Below the pieces are notes generated by a model that saw only the letters and a list, made by a program, of their open reading frames with translations, was not told the DNA's origin and made no database searches. Positions 1 to 7,242 of a stretch of DNA of 43,176 bases are shown piece after piece (positions within the stretch are counted from its first letter, which is position 1; each line of letters begins with the position of its first letter). The position numbers were made by a program, and so were the translations under genes. The stretch is from an uncultured Holophagaceae bacterium (lineage in GTDB: Bacteria; Acidobacteriota; Holophagae; Holophagales; Holophagaceae): contig CAIMFT010000007.1 of assembly GCA_903840385.1 (NCBI GenBank), forward strand, positions 1 through 43,176, in the 5' to 3' direction.

Positions 1-266
1 CGCAGGGTGGCGGCCAGGGCCTCGCCGTCCGGCAGGGCCTTCTCCAGGCTCTGGGCCTCGTCGCCATCGAGGGCTCCCGGGGGCAGGATCTGGAGGTGGC
101 CGAGGCCGCCGCGGATGGCGCCGTCCGAGAGCCCCTGGAAGGTCTGGGCCATGAAGCCCCCGGCCAGGCTCAGGGCCAGGAAGCCCGCCACCACCACCAG
201 CAGGGTCAGCGCCGTGCGCCGCCGCTGGCGCAGCAGGTTCCGCAGGGCCAGCCGGGCCAAGATCAT
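1..266 (-). CDS. ABC transporter permease, N-terminal part (runs off window)
   Basis: The first 88 codons of a membrane protein are visible; the rest lies beyond the left edge. The N-terminus has a short basic stretch (RNLLRQRRRTAL) followed by one long hydrophobic segment, and then a soluble region beginning near residue 40. This is the usual opening of FtsX/LolC/MacB-type permeases. Its ATG (264-266) overlaps the TGA of the upstream ATPase by four bases (ATGA), so the two are translationally coupled and should form one exporter or lipoprotein-release transporter. The substrate cannot be told from this fragment. Confidence 0.8.
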   Translation of the reverse strand, partial: MILARLALRNLLRQRRRTALTLLVVVAGFLALSLAGGFMAQTFQGLSDGAIRGGLGHLQILPPGALDGDEAQSLEKALPDGEALAATL

Positions 267-937
267 GGGGTGTCCTCTGCCTGGAGGCGACCGTCCTGGA
301 GGCGGAAGACGCAGTGGGCACGGGCGATGACGGCGGGGTCGTGGCTGGCCACCAGGAAGGTGACGCCCCGCTCCGCCGCCAGCTCGGCCAGGAGATCCAT
401 GAGGGGGCCGCCGTGGGCGTGGTCCAGGGCGGCGGTGGGCTCGTCCGCCAGCACCAGGAGGGGCTCTGGGGCCAGGGCGCGGGCGATGGCCGTGCGCTGC
501 TGCTGGCCGCCGCTCAGCTGACCCGGACGGTGGTGCAGGCGGTCGGCGAGCCCCACCCGGGCCAGGGCGGCCTCGGCCCGGCGGCGGGCCTCGGCCTCCG
601 GCAGACCCTGCAGCTGCAGGGGCAGCATGACGTTCTCCAGGGCCGACAGGACAGGCACCAGGTTGGCGGCCTGGAACACGAAGCCCAGGCGGCGCAGGCG
701 CAGGTCGCAGCGGGCCACCTCGGGCAGGGCGGAGACAGGCTGGTCGTCCAGGAGGACCTCGCCCTCGTCCGGCGTGTCCAGCAGGCCCGCCAGCTGCAGC
801 AGGGTGGTCTTGCCGCTGCCACTGGGCCCCGCCAGCACCGCCAGGCAGCCCTTCGGCACCGACAGCGACACCCCGAACACGCCGGCGCGCTCACCGCCGA
901 GTTCGTAGGCGCGGGTAATGGCGCGAAGCTCCAGCAT
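263..937 (-). CDS. ABC transporter ATP-binding protein, LolD/MacB-type
   Basis: This 224-residue single-domain ATPase powers the permease that overlaps its 3' end. Walker A (GPSGSGKTT, residues 37-45), the ABC signature LSGGQQQR (141-148), Walker B with catalytic Glu (LVLADEP, 161-167) and the H-loop His (about 199) are all intact. Length and the tight pairing with an FtsX-like permease fit the LolD/MacB/FtsE class (type VII ABC systems), which act in lipoprotein sorting, efflux or cell-wall control rather than import. It begins with ATG after a 5'-TTGGG stretch. It could be lolD, but no LolC/E features can be checked, so no symbol is given. Confidence 0.93.
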   Translation of the reverse strand: MLELRAITRAYELGGERAGVFGVSLSVPKGCLAVLAGPSGSGKTTLLQLAGLLDTPDEGEVLLDDQPVSALPEVARCDLRLRRLGFVFQAANLVPVLSALENVMLPLQLQGLPEAEARRRAEAALARVGLADRLHHRPGQLSGGQQQRTAIARALAPEPLLVLADEPTAALDHAHGGPLMDLLAELAAERGVTFLVASHDPAVIARAHCVFRLQDGRLQAEDTP

Positions 938-1005
938 CCCAAGAGGATAACCGGTGAGGGGTTCCTAGCCTTCCGAGCCGGTGGACCTCAAAGGAAAAAG
1001 GTTCA

Positions 1006-1062
1006 TCCGGGAATTCCGGGAAAAAGAACTGCCAACCACAGAGAACGCAGAGAGCGCAGAGG
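1006..1062. repeat. Left arm of inverted repeat, CAGAGAACG-type units
   Basis: The arm starts TCCGGGAATTCCGGGAAA and ends in units with 9-bp period (CAGAGAACG, CAGAGAGCG, CAGAGG). It matches the reverse complement of 1349-1402 along nearly its whole length, with a few substitutions and small gaps. Confidence 0.8.
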
Positions 1063-1348
1063 CGCGCCGACCCACCGTGCATGGGCCCGCCGAAGGCGGC
1101 TTCCGGCGTCGCCGGAAGTCATCCCGGGGTGCCCCGGCCGCGCCCCCCAAGAGGCGCGGCAGCGGCGCCCCGAGATGGAGCCCATGCGCCGTGCAGCACG
1201 GCCCAAGTGCTTTATCCCGCTCCTCCCCGTCCATCCCCGGCTAAGAAGCTCTTCCGACCCAAGCACTCAGGCCGTTCTCCGCTCTCCTCAGCTCCTCGGT
1301 TTTCCTCCGCGTTCCTTCCTTTCCTTTCAGCCACCCCTTGCCTGTTTT

Positions 1349-1402
1349 CCTCTGCGTTCTCTGTGTTCTCTGCGGTGAGATTTCTTTCCCTGAAATCCCG
1401 GA
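1349..1402. repeat. Right arm of inverted repeat, CAGAGAACG-type units
   Basis: Reading the minus strand, this arm starts TCCGGGATTTCAGGGAAAG and ends with three 9-bp units (CAGAGAACA, CAGAGAACG, CAGAGG). With 1006-1062 it bounds a gene-less interval of about 400 bp, as the two ends of a small non-autonomous element would. Confidence 0.8.
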
Positions 1403-1419
1403 AGAGCCAAGAAAAAGCA

Positions 1420-1447
1420 GACGGGGATAAATGGGATAGACGGGGAT
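1420..1447. repeat. 28-bp inverted repeat, left copy, before CPBP gene
   Basis: The repeat consists of GACGGGGAT, AAATGGGAT and AGACGGGGAT blocks. Its reverse complement recurs at 2508-2535 with 26 of 28 bases identical. The pair encloses the CPBP protease gene. Confidence 0.85.
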
Positions 1448-1463
1448 ACAGCGAAAGAGGAAT

Positions 1464-1494
1464 TAACCACAAAGAGCACAAAGGGCACAAAAGG
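1464..1494. repeat. 9-bp period array (CACAAAGAG/CACAAAGGG)
   Basis: Three near-identical 9-bp units follow AACCA. A related array in the opposite orientation (units like CACGAAGA) lies at 2606-2628 beyond the CPBP gene, so this is a second, inner inverted pair around the same gene. Confidence 0.7.
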
Positions 1495-1612
1495 ACCCAA
1501 ATGAGGGGTGGGTGCCGGGTAAGCTCTGGCTGAAAATACTCGACATTCCTTGGTTGAGCATGGACATCGCAGGCATTCGTGCTGGAGTGTTCCAAACCAT
1601 CCGGGGCAACCC

Positions 1613-2491
1613 ATGACAGAAGAAGCGATCCCCGCCGTACCGGCCGAGGAACCGGTTCCTGCCGCACCGGCCGAAGAACCCAGCCGCATCAACCGCGCCT
1701 TTGCGGGCGTGGGGGTGGCGGTGGGGCTGATTATCTGGGGCATGGTCTTCCCCCTTCCACTGGCGCTCCCCGGATGGGTGGTGATGAAGTCCCACCCGCG
1801 CATCGGGATGTTCCTGGGGTTCCTGGGCCTCCTGCTGGTGGTGCCAGGCATGCTCTGGAAGGCCAAGTCCGTCTGGGGTGCCGACTGGCGGAAGGCACTG
1901 CCCCTGGGCCGCGCAGGAGCAGGGATCCTGGTCTGGACGTGGCTTTGCATCCTCGCCTATATCCCGGTAGCCCTGGTTTGGTATGAGTTCGCGCATAGGA
2001 TCCTCGGCTTGCCAGAGCCGCTGGATCCTACGAGCATGGGGGTTCTCGCTTTGGTCCTGGGGGCACCGCTCTCGGAGGAGTTCCTGTTCCGGGGCTATGG
2101 ATTGGCGCGCATTCGGGAGCTGGCCGGGGATCGGCGGGCGCTGGTGTACACGGCCGTCATCTTCGCCCTTGTGCACGGCAGCCTGACCAAGCTACCGGAT
2201 GTGTTCATCGGGGGCCTCTTCCTCGGGTGGTTGGTCCTGAGGACCGGCTCGCTCTGGCCTCCCCTGCTCGCCCATTTCACAGTGAATGCTACGGGGTACC
2301 TTCAGGACTTGGCATTTGCCGAGTTCCACTGGGGTCCGCCCCCGCTGCCCTGGACCTGGGTGATTGTCCCAGGGCTCGTGGGTGCCGTGGTCCTGGGCAT
2401 CCTCTGGTCGCCCCAGGTGCGGGGGCGGATCAAGGAACTCGCGCCGCGGCCTGGCGGCGGCAATCCAGAAACAATGGAATCCCAGGCCTGA
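1613..2491 (+). CDS. CPBP-family intramembrane metalloprotease
   Basis: This 292-residue multi-pass membrane protein belongs to the CPBP/CAAX-protease (Abi, Rce1-like) family. The family's three motifs are present in order: EEFLFRG (residues 155-161, the catalytic Glu pair), FALVHG (184-189) and HFTVNA (221-226), so the enzyme looks active. The first 25 residues are a Pro/Glu/Ala-rich cytosolic tail, followed by several hydrophobic segments. I chose the ATG at 1613; a TTG 63 bases upstream is in frame but adds a basic, non-conserved leader. It stands alone, between repeat arrays, and inverted 28-bp repeats flank it at 1420 and 2508. Bacterial members act in peptide maturation, immunity to self-made bacteriocins or signalling; nothing here tells which. 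Confidence 0.9.
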   Translation: MTEEAIPAVPAEEPVPAAPAEEPSRINRAFAGVGVAVGLIIWGMVFPLPLALPGWVVMKSHPRIGMFLGFLGLLLVVPGMLWKAKSVWGADWRKALPLGRAGAGILVWTWLCILAYIPVALVWYEFAHRILGLPEPLDPTSMGVLALVLGAPLSEEFLFRGYGLARIRELAGDRRALVYTAVIFALVHGSLTKLPDVFIGGLFLGWLVLRTGSLWPPLLAHFTVNATGYLQDLAFAEFHWGPPPLPWTWVIVPGLVGAVVLGILWSPQVRGRIKELAPRPGGGNPETMESQA

Positions 2492-2507
2492 TAACTGGTT
2501 ATTTTTA

Positions 2508-2535
2508 ATCCCCGTCCATCCCTTTTATCCCCGTC
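2508..2535. repeat. 28-bp inverted repeat, right copy, after CPBP gene
   Basis: This is the reverse complement of 1420-1447 with two mismatches. It begins 17 bases after the CPBP stop codon. The core CCCCGTCCATCCC also occurs at 1225-1237. Confidence 0.85.
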
Positions 2536-2549
2536 AAAAAGGCTTTTTA

Positions 2550-2577
2550 AACAGGGATGAAGGGGATGAAGGGGATA
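2550..2577. repeat. 28-bp repeat identical to the one ending the GxxExxY gene
   Basis: AACAGGGATGAAGGGGATGA and the following eight bases are identical over all 28 positions to 10531-10558, eight kilobases away. The unit GATGAAGGG has a 9-bp period. Confidence 0.9.
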
Positions 2578-2605
2578 ACTGCAGAAGGACTTTATTTAAC
2601 AGTTT

Positions 2606-2628
2606 TTCTTCGTGTCTTCGTGGTGAAT
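2606..2628. repeat. Short CACGAAGA-type repeat (minus orientation)
   Basis: On the minus strand it reads CACCACGAAGACACGAAGAA. It sits just after the rimO stop codon and is the counterpart of the array at 1464-1494. Confidence 0.6.
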
Positions 2629-2632
2629 CTTT

Positions 2633-4015
2633 TTATTTCGCCATTTGCCTGGCCTTGAACGTGGCCTCGTAGGCGGCGGTGCTGGCTTCCAGGCCGCCTT
2701 CTTCCACTTCGCCGATGAGGTCGTAGGCGTGGGCTTTGACGATGCGGACGCGCTGGATGGTGTTGGTCTGGGGGGTGCCATCCACCAGCAGGACATTGCC
2801 GTCGATCTCCGGGGCCTGGCCCTGGTGGCGGCCCTTGACGATGAGGTCGGTCTCTTCGTGGGCGCCCTCCACCAGCACGTCGATGACCTGGCCCACCTTC
2901 TCCTGGTTCTTCTCCCGGGCGATCTTCTGCTGCAGTTCCAGGAGGCGGCGCTTGCGGGCCTCCTTGGTGCGCTTGGGGATGGGGTCGCCCAGGGCATGGG
3001 CCGAGGTGCCCTCCTCGGCGCTGTAGGTAAAGACGCCCACATGGTCGAAGCGGGCCTCCTGCACGAAGGCCTTCAGCTCGGCGAAGGCGGCCTCGTCCTC
3101 GCCGGGGAAGCCCACGATGAAGTTGGACCGGATGGCGATACCCGGCACCAGGCGGCGCACCTTCTCCAGCAGCTTCAGGAACTGCTTGCGGCTGCCGCCT
3201 CTGGCCATGGCCTTGAGGATGGCGGCGTCGGCGTGCTGCAGGGGCATATCCAGGTAGCGGGCGCAGTTGGGCGTCTCCGCCATGGCCCGCAGCAAGCCGT
3301 CCGTGAGGCGGTTGGGGTAGGCGTAGTGGATGCGGAACCAGCGCAGGCCGGCCACCTGGCCCAGGGCCCGCACCAGCTTCTCCAGGGCGTCGGGGTCGCC
3401 GAAGTCCCGGCCGTAGTCCGTGGTGTCCTGGCCCACCAGGCTGATCTCCAGCACGCCCTGGGCCACCAGGTTCTCCGCCTCGGCCACCACGCTCTCGATG
3501 CGGCGGCTGCGCTGAGCGCCCCGGAGCAGGGGGATCACGCAGAAGGCGCAGGCATGGTCGCAGCCCTCGCTGATCTTCAGGTAGGCACTGGCCTTGGGGG
3601 TGGTGAGCAGGCGGGGGCTGGTCTCGCTGTAGAGGTAGTCCGGGTTGGGATTCAGCTCGAAGGAAGCGCCGGCGCCAATGATCTCGGCGATCTGCTCGAT
3701 GTCCCGGGTGCCCAGGCAGGCATCGATCTCCGGCATCCCGGCCATGAGCTCATCCCGGTAGCGCTCCACCAGGCAGCCCGCCACGATGAGCTTCTCGCAG
3801 GCGCCGGTCTTCTTCATGGCGGCGGCCTGGAGGATGGCCTCGACGCTCTCCTGCTTGGCGGCGTCGATGAAGCCACAGGTGTTCACCACCAGCACCTGGG
3901 CCTCCTCCAGCACCGGGGTGATCTGGTAGCCCTTGAGCCGCAGGTGCCCGAGCATGACCTCCGAGTCCACGAGGTTCTTGGGGCACCCCAGGGACATGAA
4001 TCCGACTTTGGTCAA
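2633..4015 (-). CDS. rimO: Ribosomal protein S12 methylthiotransferase RimO
   Basis: RimO is a radical-SAM enzyme that adds a methylthio group to the conserved Asp of ribosomal protein S12. The order is an N-terminal MTTase domain with three cluster-binding cysteines (about C11, C47, C81), the radical-SAM cluster CDHACAFC (C152, C156, C159), and a C-terminal TRAM domain that ends the protein. Length (460) is normal. I start at a TTG (4013-4015): it gives the usual opening MTKVGFMSLGCPKN and has TGGAGG four bases upstream; an in-frame TTG at 4030 would sit directly against the AGGAGG. It follows the FHA gene by a short gap on the same strand and is probably cotranscribed with it. Confidence 0.95.
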   Translation of the reverse strand: MTKVGFMSLGCPKNLVDSEVMLGHLRLKGYQITPVLEEAQVLVVNTCGFIDAAKQESVEAILQAAAMKKTGACEKLIVAGCLVERYRDELMAGMPEIDACLGTRDIEQIAEIIGAGASFELNPNPDYLYSETSPRLLTTPKASAYLKISEGCDHACAFCVIPLLRGAQRSRRIESVVAEAENLVAQGVLEISLVGQDTTDYGRDFGDPDALEKLVRALGQVAGLRWFRIHYAYPNRLTDGLLRAMAETPNCARYLDMPLQHADAAILKAMARGGSRKQFLKLLEKVRRLVPGIAIRSNFIVGFPGEDEAAFAELKAFVQEARFDHVGVFTYSAEEGTSAHALGDPIPKRTKEARKRRLLELQQKIAREKNQEKVGQVIDVLVEGAHEETDLIVKGRHQGQAPEIDGNVLLVDGTPQTNTIQRVRIVKAHAYDLIGEVEEGGLEASTAAYEATFKARQMAK

Positions 4016-4039
4016 CGAGCCTCCAGGCAACCTCCTAGG

Positions 4040-4534
4040 TTACCGTCCCCCGCCGAAAAGCTGCCGGAAGAAGCGGGCCAGGGCGGATCCCTGGGGCGGC
4101 TCGGGGCTGGGTGGGGGGACCGTCCGCACCGGCCGGGTGGGCTGGATCTCCGGGATGGGGCGGGAGGCGGCGTGCAGGGCCGCCAGCTCCGCCGGGGACA
4201 TGCGGACTGTGCCGGAGGGCGCCAGGGGTCGCTGGGGGACCTCTGTGGAGCGGGGGTTCTGAAAGGTCAGCTGCACCTGGCCTAGGGTGATGCGGTCGCC
4301 GTCCGCCAGTTCCCGTGCCTGGTGGCGGTCCCCATTCACCAGCACCCCATTGCTGCTCTGGAGGTCCTGGATCTCGTAGCCGAGTTCAGTCTTCCGGAGC
4401 ACGCAGTGGTGGCGGCTGATGCTGGGGTCGGGCAGGCGCAGGGTGTTGTCCAGCTCCCGGCCCACATGGACCTCCGGGTCCACGAGCTCGAACTCGCGGA
4501 CTCCGGCACGCTCGTGAACCAGGAGTTTGGCCAT
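4040..4534 (-). CDS. FHA-domain protein
   Basis: This 164-residue cytosolic protein has one N-terminal forkhead-associated domain (about residues 5-92), a phosphothreonine-binding fold. The key residues are visible: GR at 25-26, SRHH at 40-43 and SNG at 61-63. The rest is a Pro/Arg-rich linker (RPIPEIQPTRPVRTVPPP) ending in a basic amphipathic tail (ARFFRQLFGGGR) that could touch a membrane or partner. The ATG at 4534 has GAGG six bases upstream. The frame stays open far upstream across the GTPase gene on the other strand, but that part has no domain. It is divergent from the MglA-like GTPase, and FHA proteins often read Ser/Thr kinase signals, so a shared polarity or signalling role is possible but not shown. 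Confidence 0.9.
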   Translation of the reverse strand: MAKLLVHERAGVREFELVDPEVHVGRELDNTLRLPDPSISRHHCVLRKTELGYEIQDLQSSNGVLVNGDRHQARELADGDRITLGQVQLTFQNPRSTEVPQRPLAPSGTVRMSPAELAALHAASRPIPEIQPTRPVRTVPPPSPEPPQGSALARFFRQLFGGGR

Positions 4535-4657
4535 GGCTGACCTCAGGTATGGACTGAGGGCCAGTCTAGCGCACCCATCCGGGGGGCCGGAACGGGTTCT
4601 TCCTTGACGATGCCAGTGGGAGAGCCCAATCTTCCCCCAAGACTGGAAGGTGGGTTC

Positions 4658-5527
4658 ATGGTGCTCTTCAATGCGGCCACCAAGGAGTTGACGGCCAAGA
4701 TCGTCTACTACGGGCCGGGGCTCTGCGGCAAGACGACCAACCTCCAGCATGTCTATGACACTCTGCCGGGGGACGGGCGGGGGCGGATGCTCTCCCTGGC
4801 CACCCAGACGGACCGCACCCTCTTCTTCGACTTCCTGCCCATCGACCTGGGCACCATCCGAGGGATGAAGACCCGCATCCAGCTCTACACGGTGCCGGGC
4901 CAGGTCTTCTATGATGCCACCCGCAAGCTGGTGCTCCGGGGGGCGGACGCCGTGGTCTTCGTGGCTGACTCCCAGGCTCCGGCCCTGGAGAGCAACAAGG
5001 AGAGCTTCCAGAACCTCATCGTCAACCTCAAGGAGCAGGGCGCCGAGCTGGAGAAGATCCCCCACGTCATCCAGTGGAACAAGCGGGATACCCCCAATGC
5101 CCTGCCCATCGCCACCCTGGAGAAGGAGATCAATATCTTTGGCGCTCCCACCTACCCGGCCTGCGCCATGCGCGGGGAGGGCGTGAAGGAGACCCTCACG
5201 GGGGTGGCCAAGCTGGTCCTGCGCAGCCTGGCCGACCGCTACGGCGGGGGCGTGGTGGAGGAACCTGTGGTGGCCCTGGGTGGTCCCCCGGACCCGCCTC
5301 CACCCGCGGTGGAGCACAGCCGGCCCCTGGAGGTGGAGGAGCTGTCCGCCGGGGAGCTCCTGGAAGAGATCGAGGAGATGCCCCTGGAGACGGTCCCCGC
5401 CCAGCATCACCAAGAGTCTGCCCCCAGGTCCCAGAGCAGCGTGGTGGAGGTGCCGGTGGTCCTGGACCGCAGCCTCTTCAACGGCGACCACCCCGTCGAG
5501 ATCAAGCTGAAGATCTACCTCAAGTAG
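4658..5527 (+). CDS. MglA-family Ras-like GTPase with C-terminal extension
   Basis: The first ~195 residues are a bacterial small GTPase of the MglA family: P-loop GPGLCGKT (19-26), the switch-II region TVPGQ (78-82) and the base-specific NKRD (141-144). MglA sets the leading pole in gliding and twitching cells with its GAP, MglB. MglA is normally about 195 residues; here ~95 more follow, an acidic, proline-rich linker ending in a conserved-looking block (VPVVLDRSLFNGDHPVEIKL). I start at ATG 4658, which has GGAAGG upstream and aligns with the family N-terminus; an in-frame ATG at 4610 is also possible. No mglB is next to it. The extension may replace or recruit a partner; this is inference. 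Confidence 0.9.
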   Translation: MVLFNAATKELTAKIVYYGPGLCGKTTNLQHVYDTLPGDGRGRMLSLATQTDRTLFFDFLPIDLGTIRGMKTRIQLYTVPGQVFYDATRKLVLRGADAVVFVADSQAPALESNKESFQNLIVNLKEQGAELEKIPHVIQWNKRDTPNALPIATLEKEINIFGAPTYPACAMRGEGVKETLTGVAKLVLRSLADRYGGGVVEEPVVALGGPPDPPPPAVEHSRPLEVEELSAGELLEEIEEMPLETVPAQHHQESAPRSQSSVVEVPVVLDRSLFNGDHPVEIKLKIYLK

Positions 5528-5630
5528 ATTCCGGGCCTCAAGGTCGTTTGGGATCTCGACCCCCTCCCCGGTTCCGGGGACAATGGCCGGGAGTCCCCGT
5601 GGCGTGCGCCCCGGGCCCCGGAGACCCTCC

Positions 5631-7184
5631 ATGGCAACGTTTATCCAGACCCTCCTTCGCCGCCTTCCCGCCTTCCTCCTGGCGGCCTGCCTGGCTCTGC
5701 CGGCCCTGGCCCAGACCCCCCAGCCCCAGGAGCTGAAGGACTATCAGGCCGCCGTGGCCCTCAAGGATCCCGCCGCCAAGCTCAAGGAGCTGGAGCGCAT
5801 CAAGGCCGCCTACCCGCCCAGTGCCGTGTCCTCATACGTGGAGGCCCAGATCCTCGCCGCCAAGGCGGCCCTGGCGGGCACCCTGGACGAACTCCTGGCC
5901 CTCCAGCAGCAGAACCAGGCCAGCACCAAGGGCGTTCAGCTGCTGGTGAACCTCGGGGCCTATCCGGGCCAGCTCCTCGACCACGCCAAGGTCGCAACCT
6001 TTGACAAGGCCAAGGTCCTGGCGGCGGTGAAAGCCTACCGGGACCAGGCCCGGAAGGTGGCGGCGGACCCCGCTGTGCTCGCCGCGGCCTCGGAACAGAA
6101 CCGGGAATACCTGCCCATCATGGCCAACGACCTGGAGCTGGCCGTGGCCAAGGCCCAGCTGGCCTCGGGCGAGACCGCCCCGGCCCTGGCCTCCCTGGAG
6201 GCCTACCTGAAGGGCGGGGGCAACCCCAGTGCCGGCTATCAGCTGGTCCGGGCGGACATCCTGGAGGCCCTGAACCGGCCCAAGGAGGCCTACGAGGCCC
6301 TGCTGGCTGCGGCTGTGGAGAACAACCAGGCCGGGCTGCGCCGAGCCCGGGCCGCCTACGCCAAGTTGAACGGCAAGGAAGACGGCTTCGACGCCCTGCT
6401 GGAGGCCCGCTCCAAGGAGCTGCCCTTCCACCCCACCCCTGTGAAGCCTGGCCCCGCCTGGAAGGGCAAGGCCGTGCTGGCAGAGCTGTTCACGGGCTCC
6501 GAGTGCCCCCCCTGTGTGGCGGCGGACTTTGCCTTCGACGGCCTGCTGGAGGCCTACCCCGCCACGGCCCTGGTGGTGCTGGAGTACCACCTGCCCATCC
6601 CCGGCCCCGACCCGATGATGAACCCCGCCAGCAAGCTGCGGCAGGACTACTACGGCGTCAACAGCACCCCCACCATGCTGTTTGATGGCCAGGACAAGAC
6701 CACCGGCGGGGGTGGCCGCAGTGCTGCGGCTTCCAGCTACAAGCGGGTCTCCGCCAAGGTGCAGGAGCGCCTGGATGGGGCCCCCGGCGTGGCCCTCAAG
6801 CTGAAGGCCGCCCGCAAGGGGGACCTCGTGTCGGCGGCCCTCGTTCTGGGCAAGGCCCCCGAGGGGGTCGACTTCCACCTGGTGCTGGTGCAGGCCCAGC
6901 AGGACCACAAGGGCGGCAACAAGCTCATGGTGCACAAGATGGTCGTCCGCGACCTGGTGACCCTGGCCACCACAGCCACCACCCATGCCTTTGACCTGGC
7001 CGCCTCCGAGAAGGCCACGGACGCCTACCTGACGGACTTCGAGCAGACCAGCACCCGCTTCAAGGGCTTCACCTTCCCCCTGCGGCGCAGCGCCATCAGC
7101 CGCCAGGGCCTGAAGGTGGTGCTCTTCGCCCAGGAGCGGGCCTCCAAGCGGGTCTTGCAGGCGGTCATCGCCGACGTGGAATAG
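5631..7184 (+). CDS. Secreted protein with thioredoxin-like CPPC domain
   Basis: This 517-residue protein begins with a Sec signal peptide (hydrophobic core FLLAACLALPALA, cleavage near ALA-Q). Residues ~25-270 are Ala/Leu/Lys-rich helices of TPR-like character. A thioredoxin-like segment follows, with the redox motif CPPC at 292-295 in the context LFTGSECPPC and a later STPTML loop carrying the cis-Pro expected of the fold. The C-terminal ~130 residues have no recognised domain. It is likely a periplasmic or outer-membrane-associated disulfide enzyme. CPPC is an unusual active-site pair compared with CGPC or CPHC. I chose ATG 5631 (GGAG just upstream) over an in-frame ATG at 5583 because only the former gives a clean signal peptide. 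The following gltX starts 58 bases on. Confidence 0.8.
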   Translation: MATFIQTLLRRLPAFLLAACLALPALAQTPQPQELKDYQAAVALKDPAAKLKELERIKAAYPPSAVSSYVEAQILAAKAALAGTLDELLALQQQNQASTKGVQLLVNLGAYPGQLLDHAKVATFDKAKVLAAVKAYRDQARKVAADPAVLAAASEQNREYLPIMANDLELAVAKAQLASGETAPALASLEAYLKGGGNPSAGYQLVRADILEALNRPKEAYEALLAAAVENNQAGLRRARAAYAKLNGKEDGFDALLEARSKELPFHPTPVKPGPAWKGKAVLAELFTGSECPPCVAADFAFDGLLEAYPATALVVLEYHLPIPGPDPMMNPASKLRQDYYGVNSTPTMLFDGQDKTTGGGGRSAAASSYKRVSAKVQERLDGAPGVALKLKAARKGDLVSAALVLGKAPEGVDFHLVLVQAQQDHKGGNKLMVHKMVVRDLVTLATTATTHAFDLAASEKATDAYLTDFEQTSTRFKGFTFPLRRSAISRQGLKVVLFAQERASKRVLQAVIADVE

Positions 7185-7242
7185 GTCCGTCCCGCCGACT
7201 GGCAGGTTGAGGCACACTGGGAGGCTGCAGGGAAAGGCCCCC

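Larger units (their letters stand above)
938..1612. other. Gene-free interval of degenerate repeats
   Basis: I see no convincing gene in these 675 bases; the reading frames that cross them have no recognisable domain. The interval holds several short repeat arrays with a period near 9 bp: an inverted pair at 1006-1062 and 1349-1402, a partial copy of a third array near 1225-1237 (13 bases shared with 2510-2522), and two more arrays at 1420-1447 and 1464-1494. Base composition becomes A/C/G-purine skewed inside the arrays. It looks like accumulated small elements rather than a decayed gene. Confidence 0.6.

Noticed and set aside
1006-1500. Tandem 9-bp units looked like a CRISPR array
   Set aside because: Units are only 9 bp, with no 25-40 bp repeats and no unique spacers, and no cas genes are nearby.
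2645-4285. Long plus-strand open frame across rimO
   Set aside because: It is the opposite strand of rimO, which has clear domains and motifs; the plus-strand product is low-complexity with no domain.
4535-5632. Upstream extension of the FHA protein frame on the minus strand
   Set aside because: It runs antisense to the MglA-like GTPase gene and has no domain; the ATG at 4534 has a ribosome-binding site.
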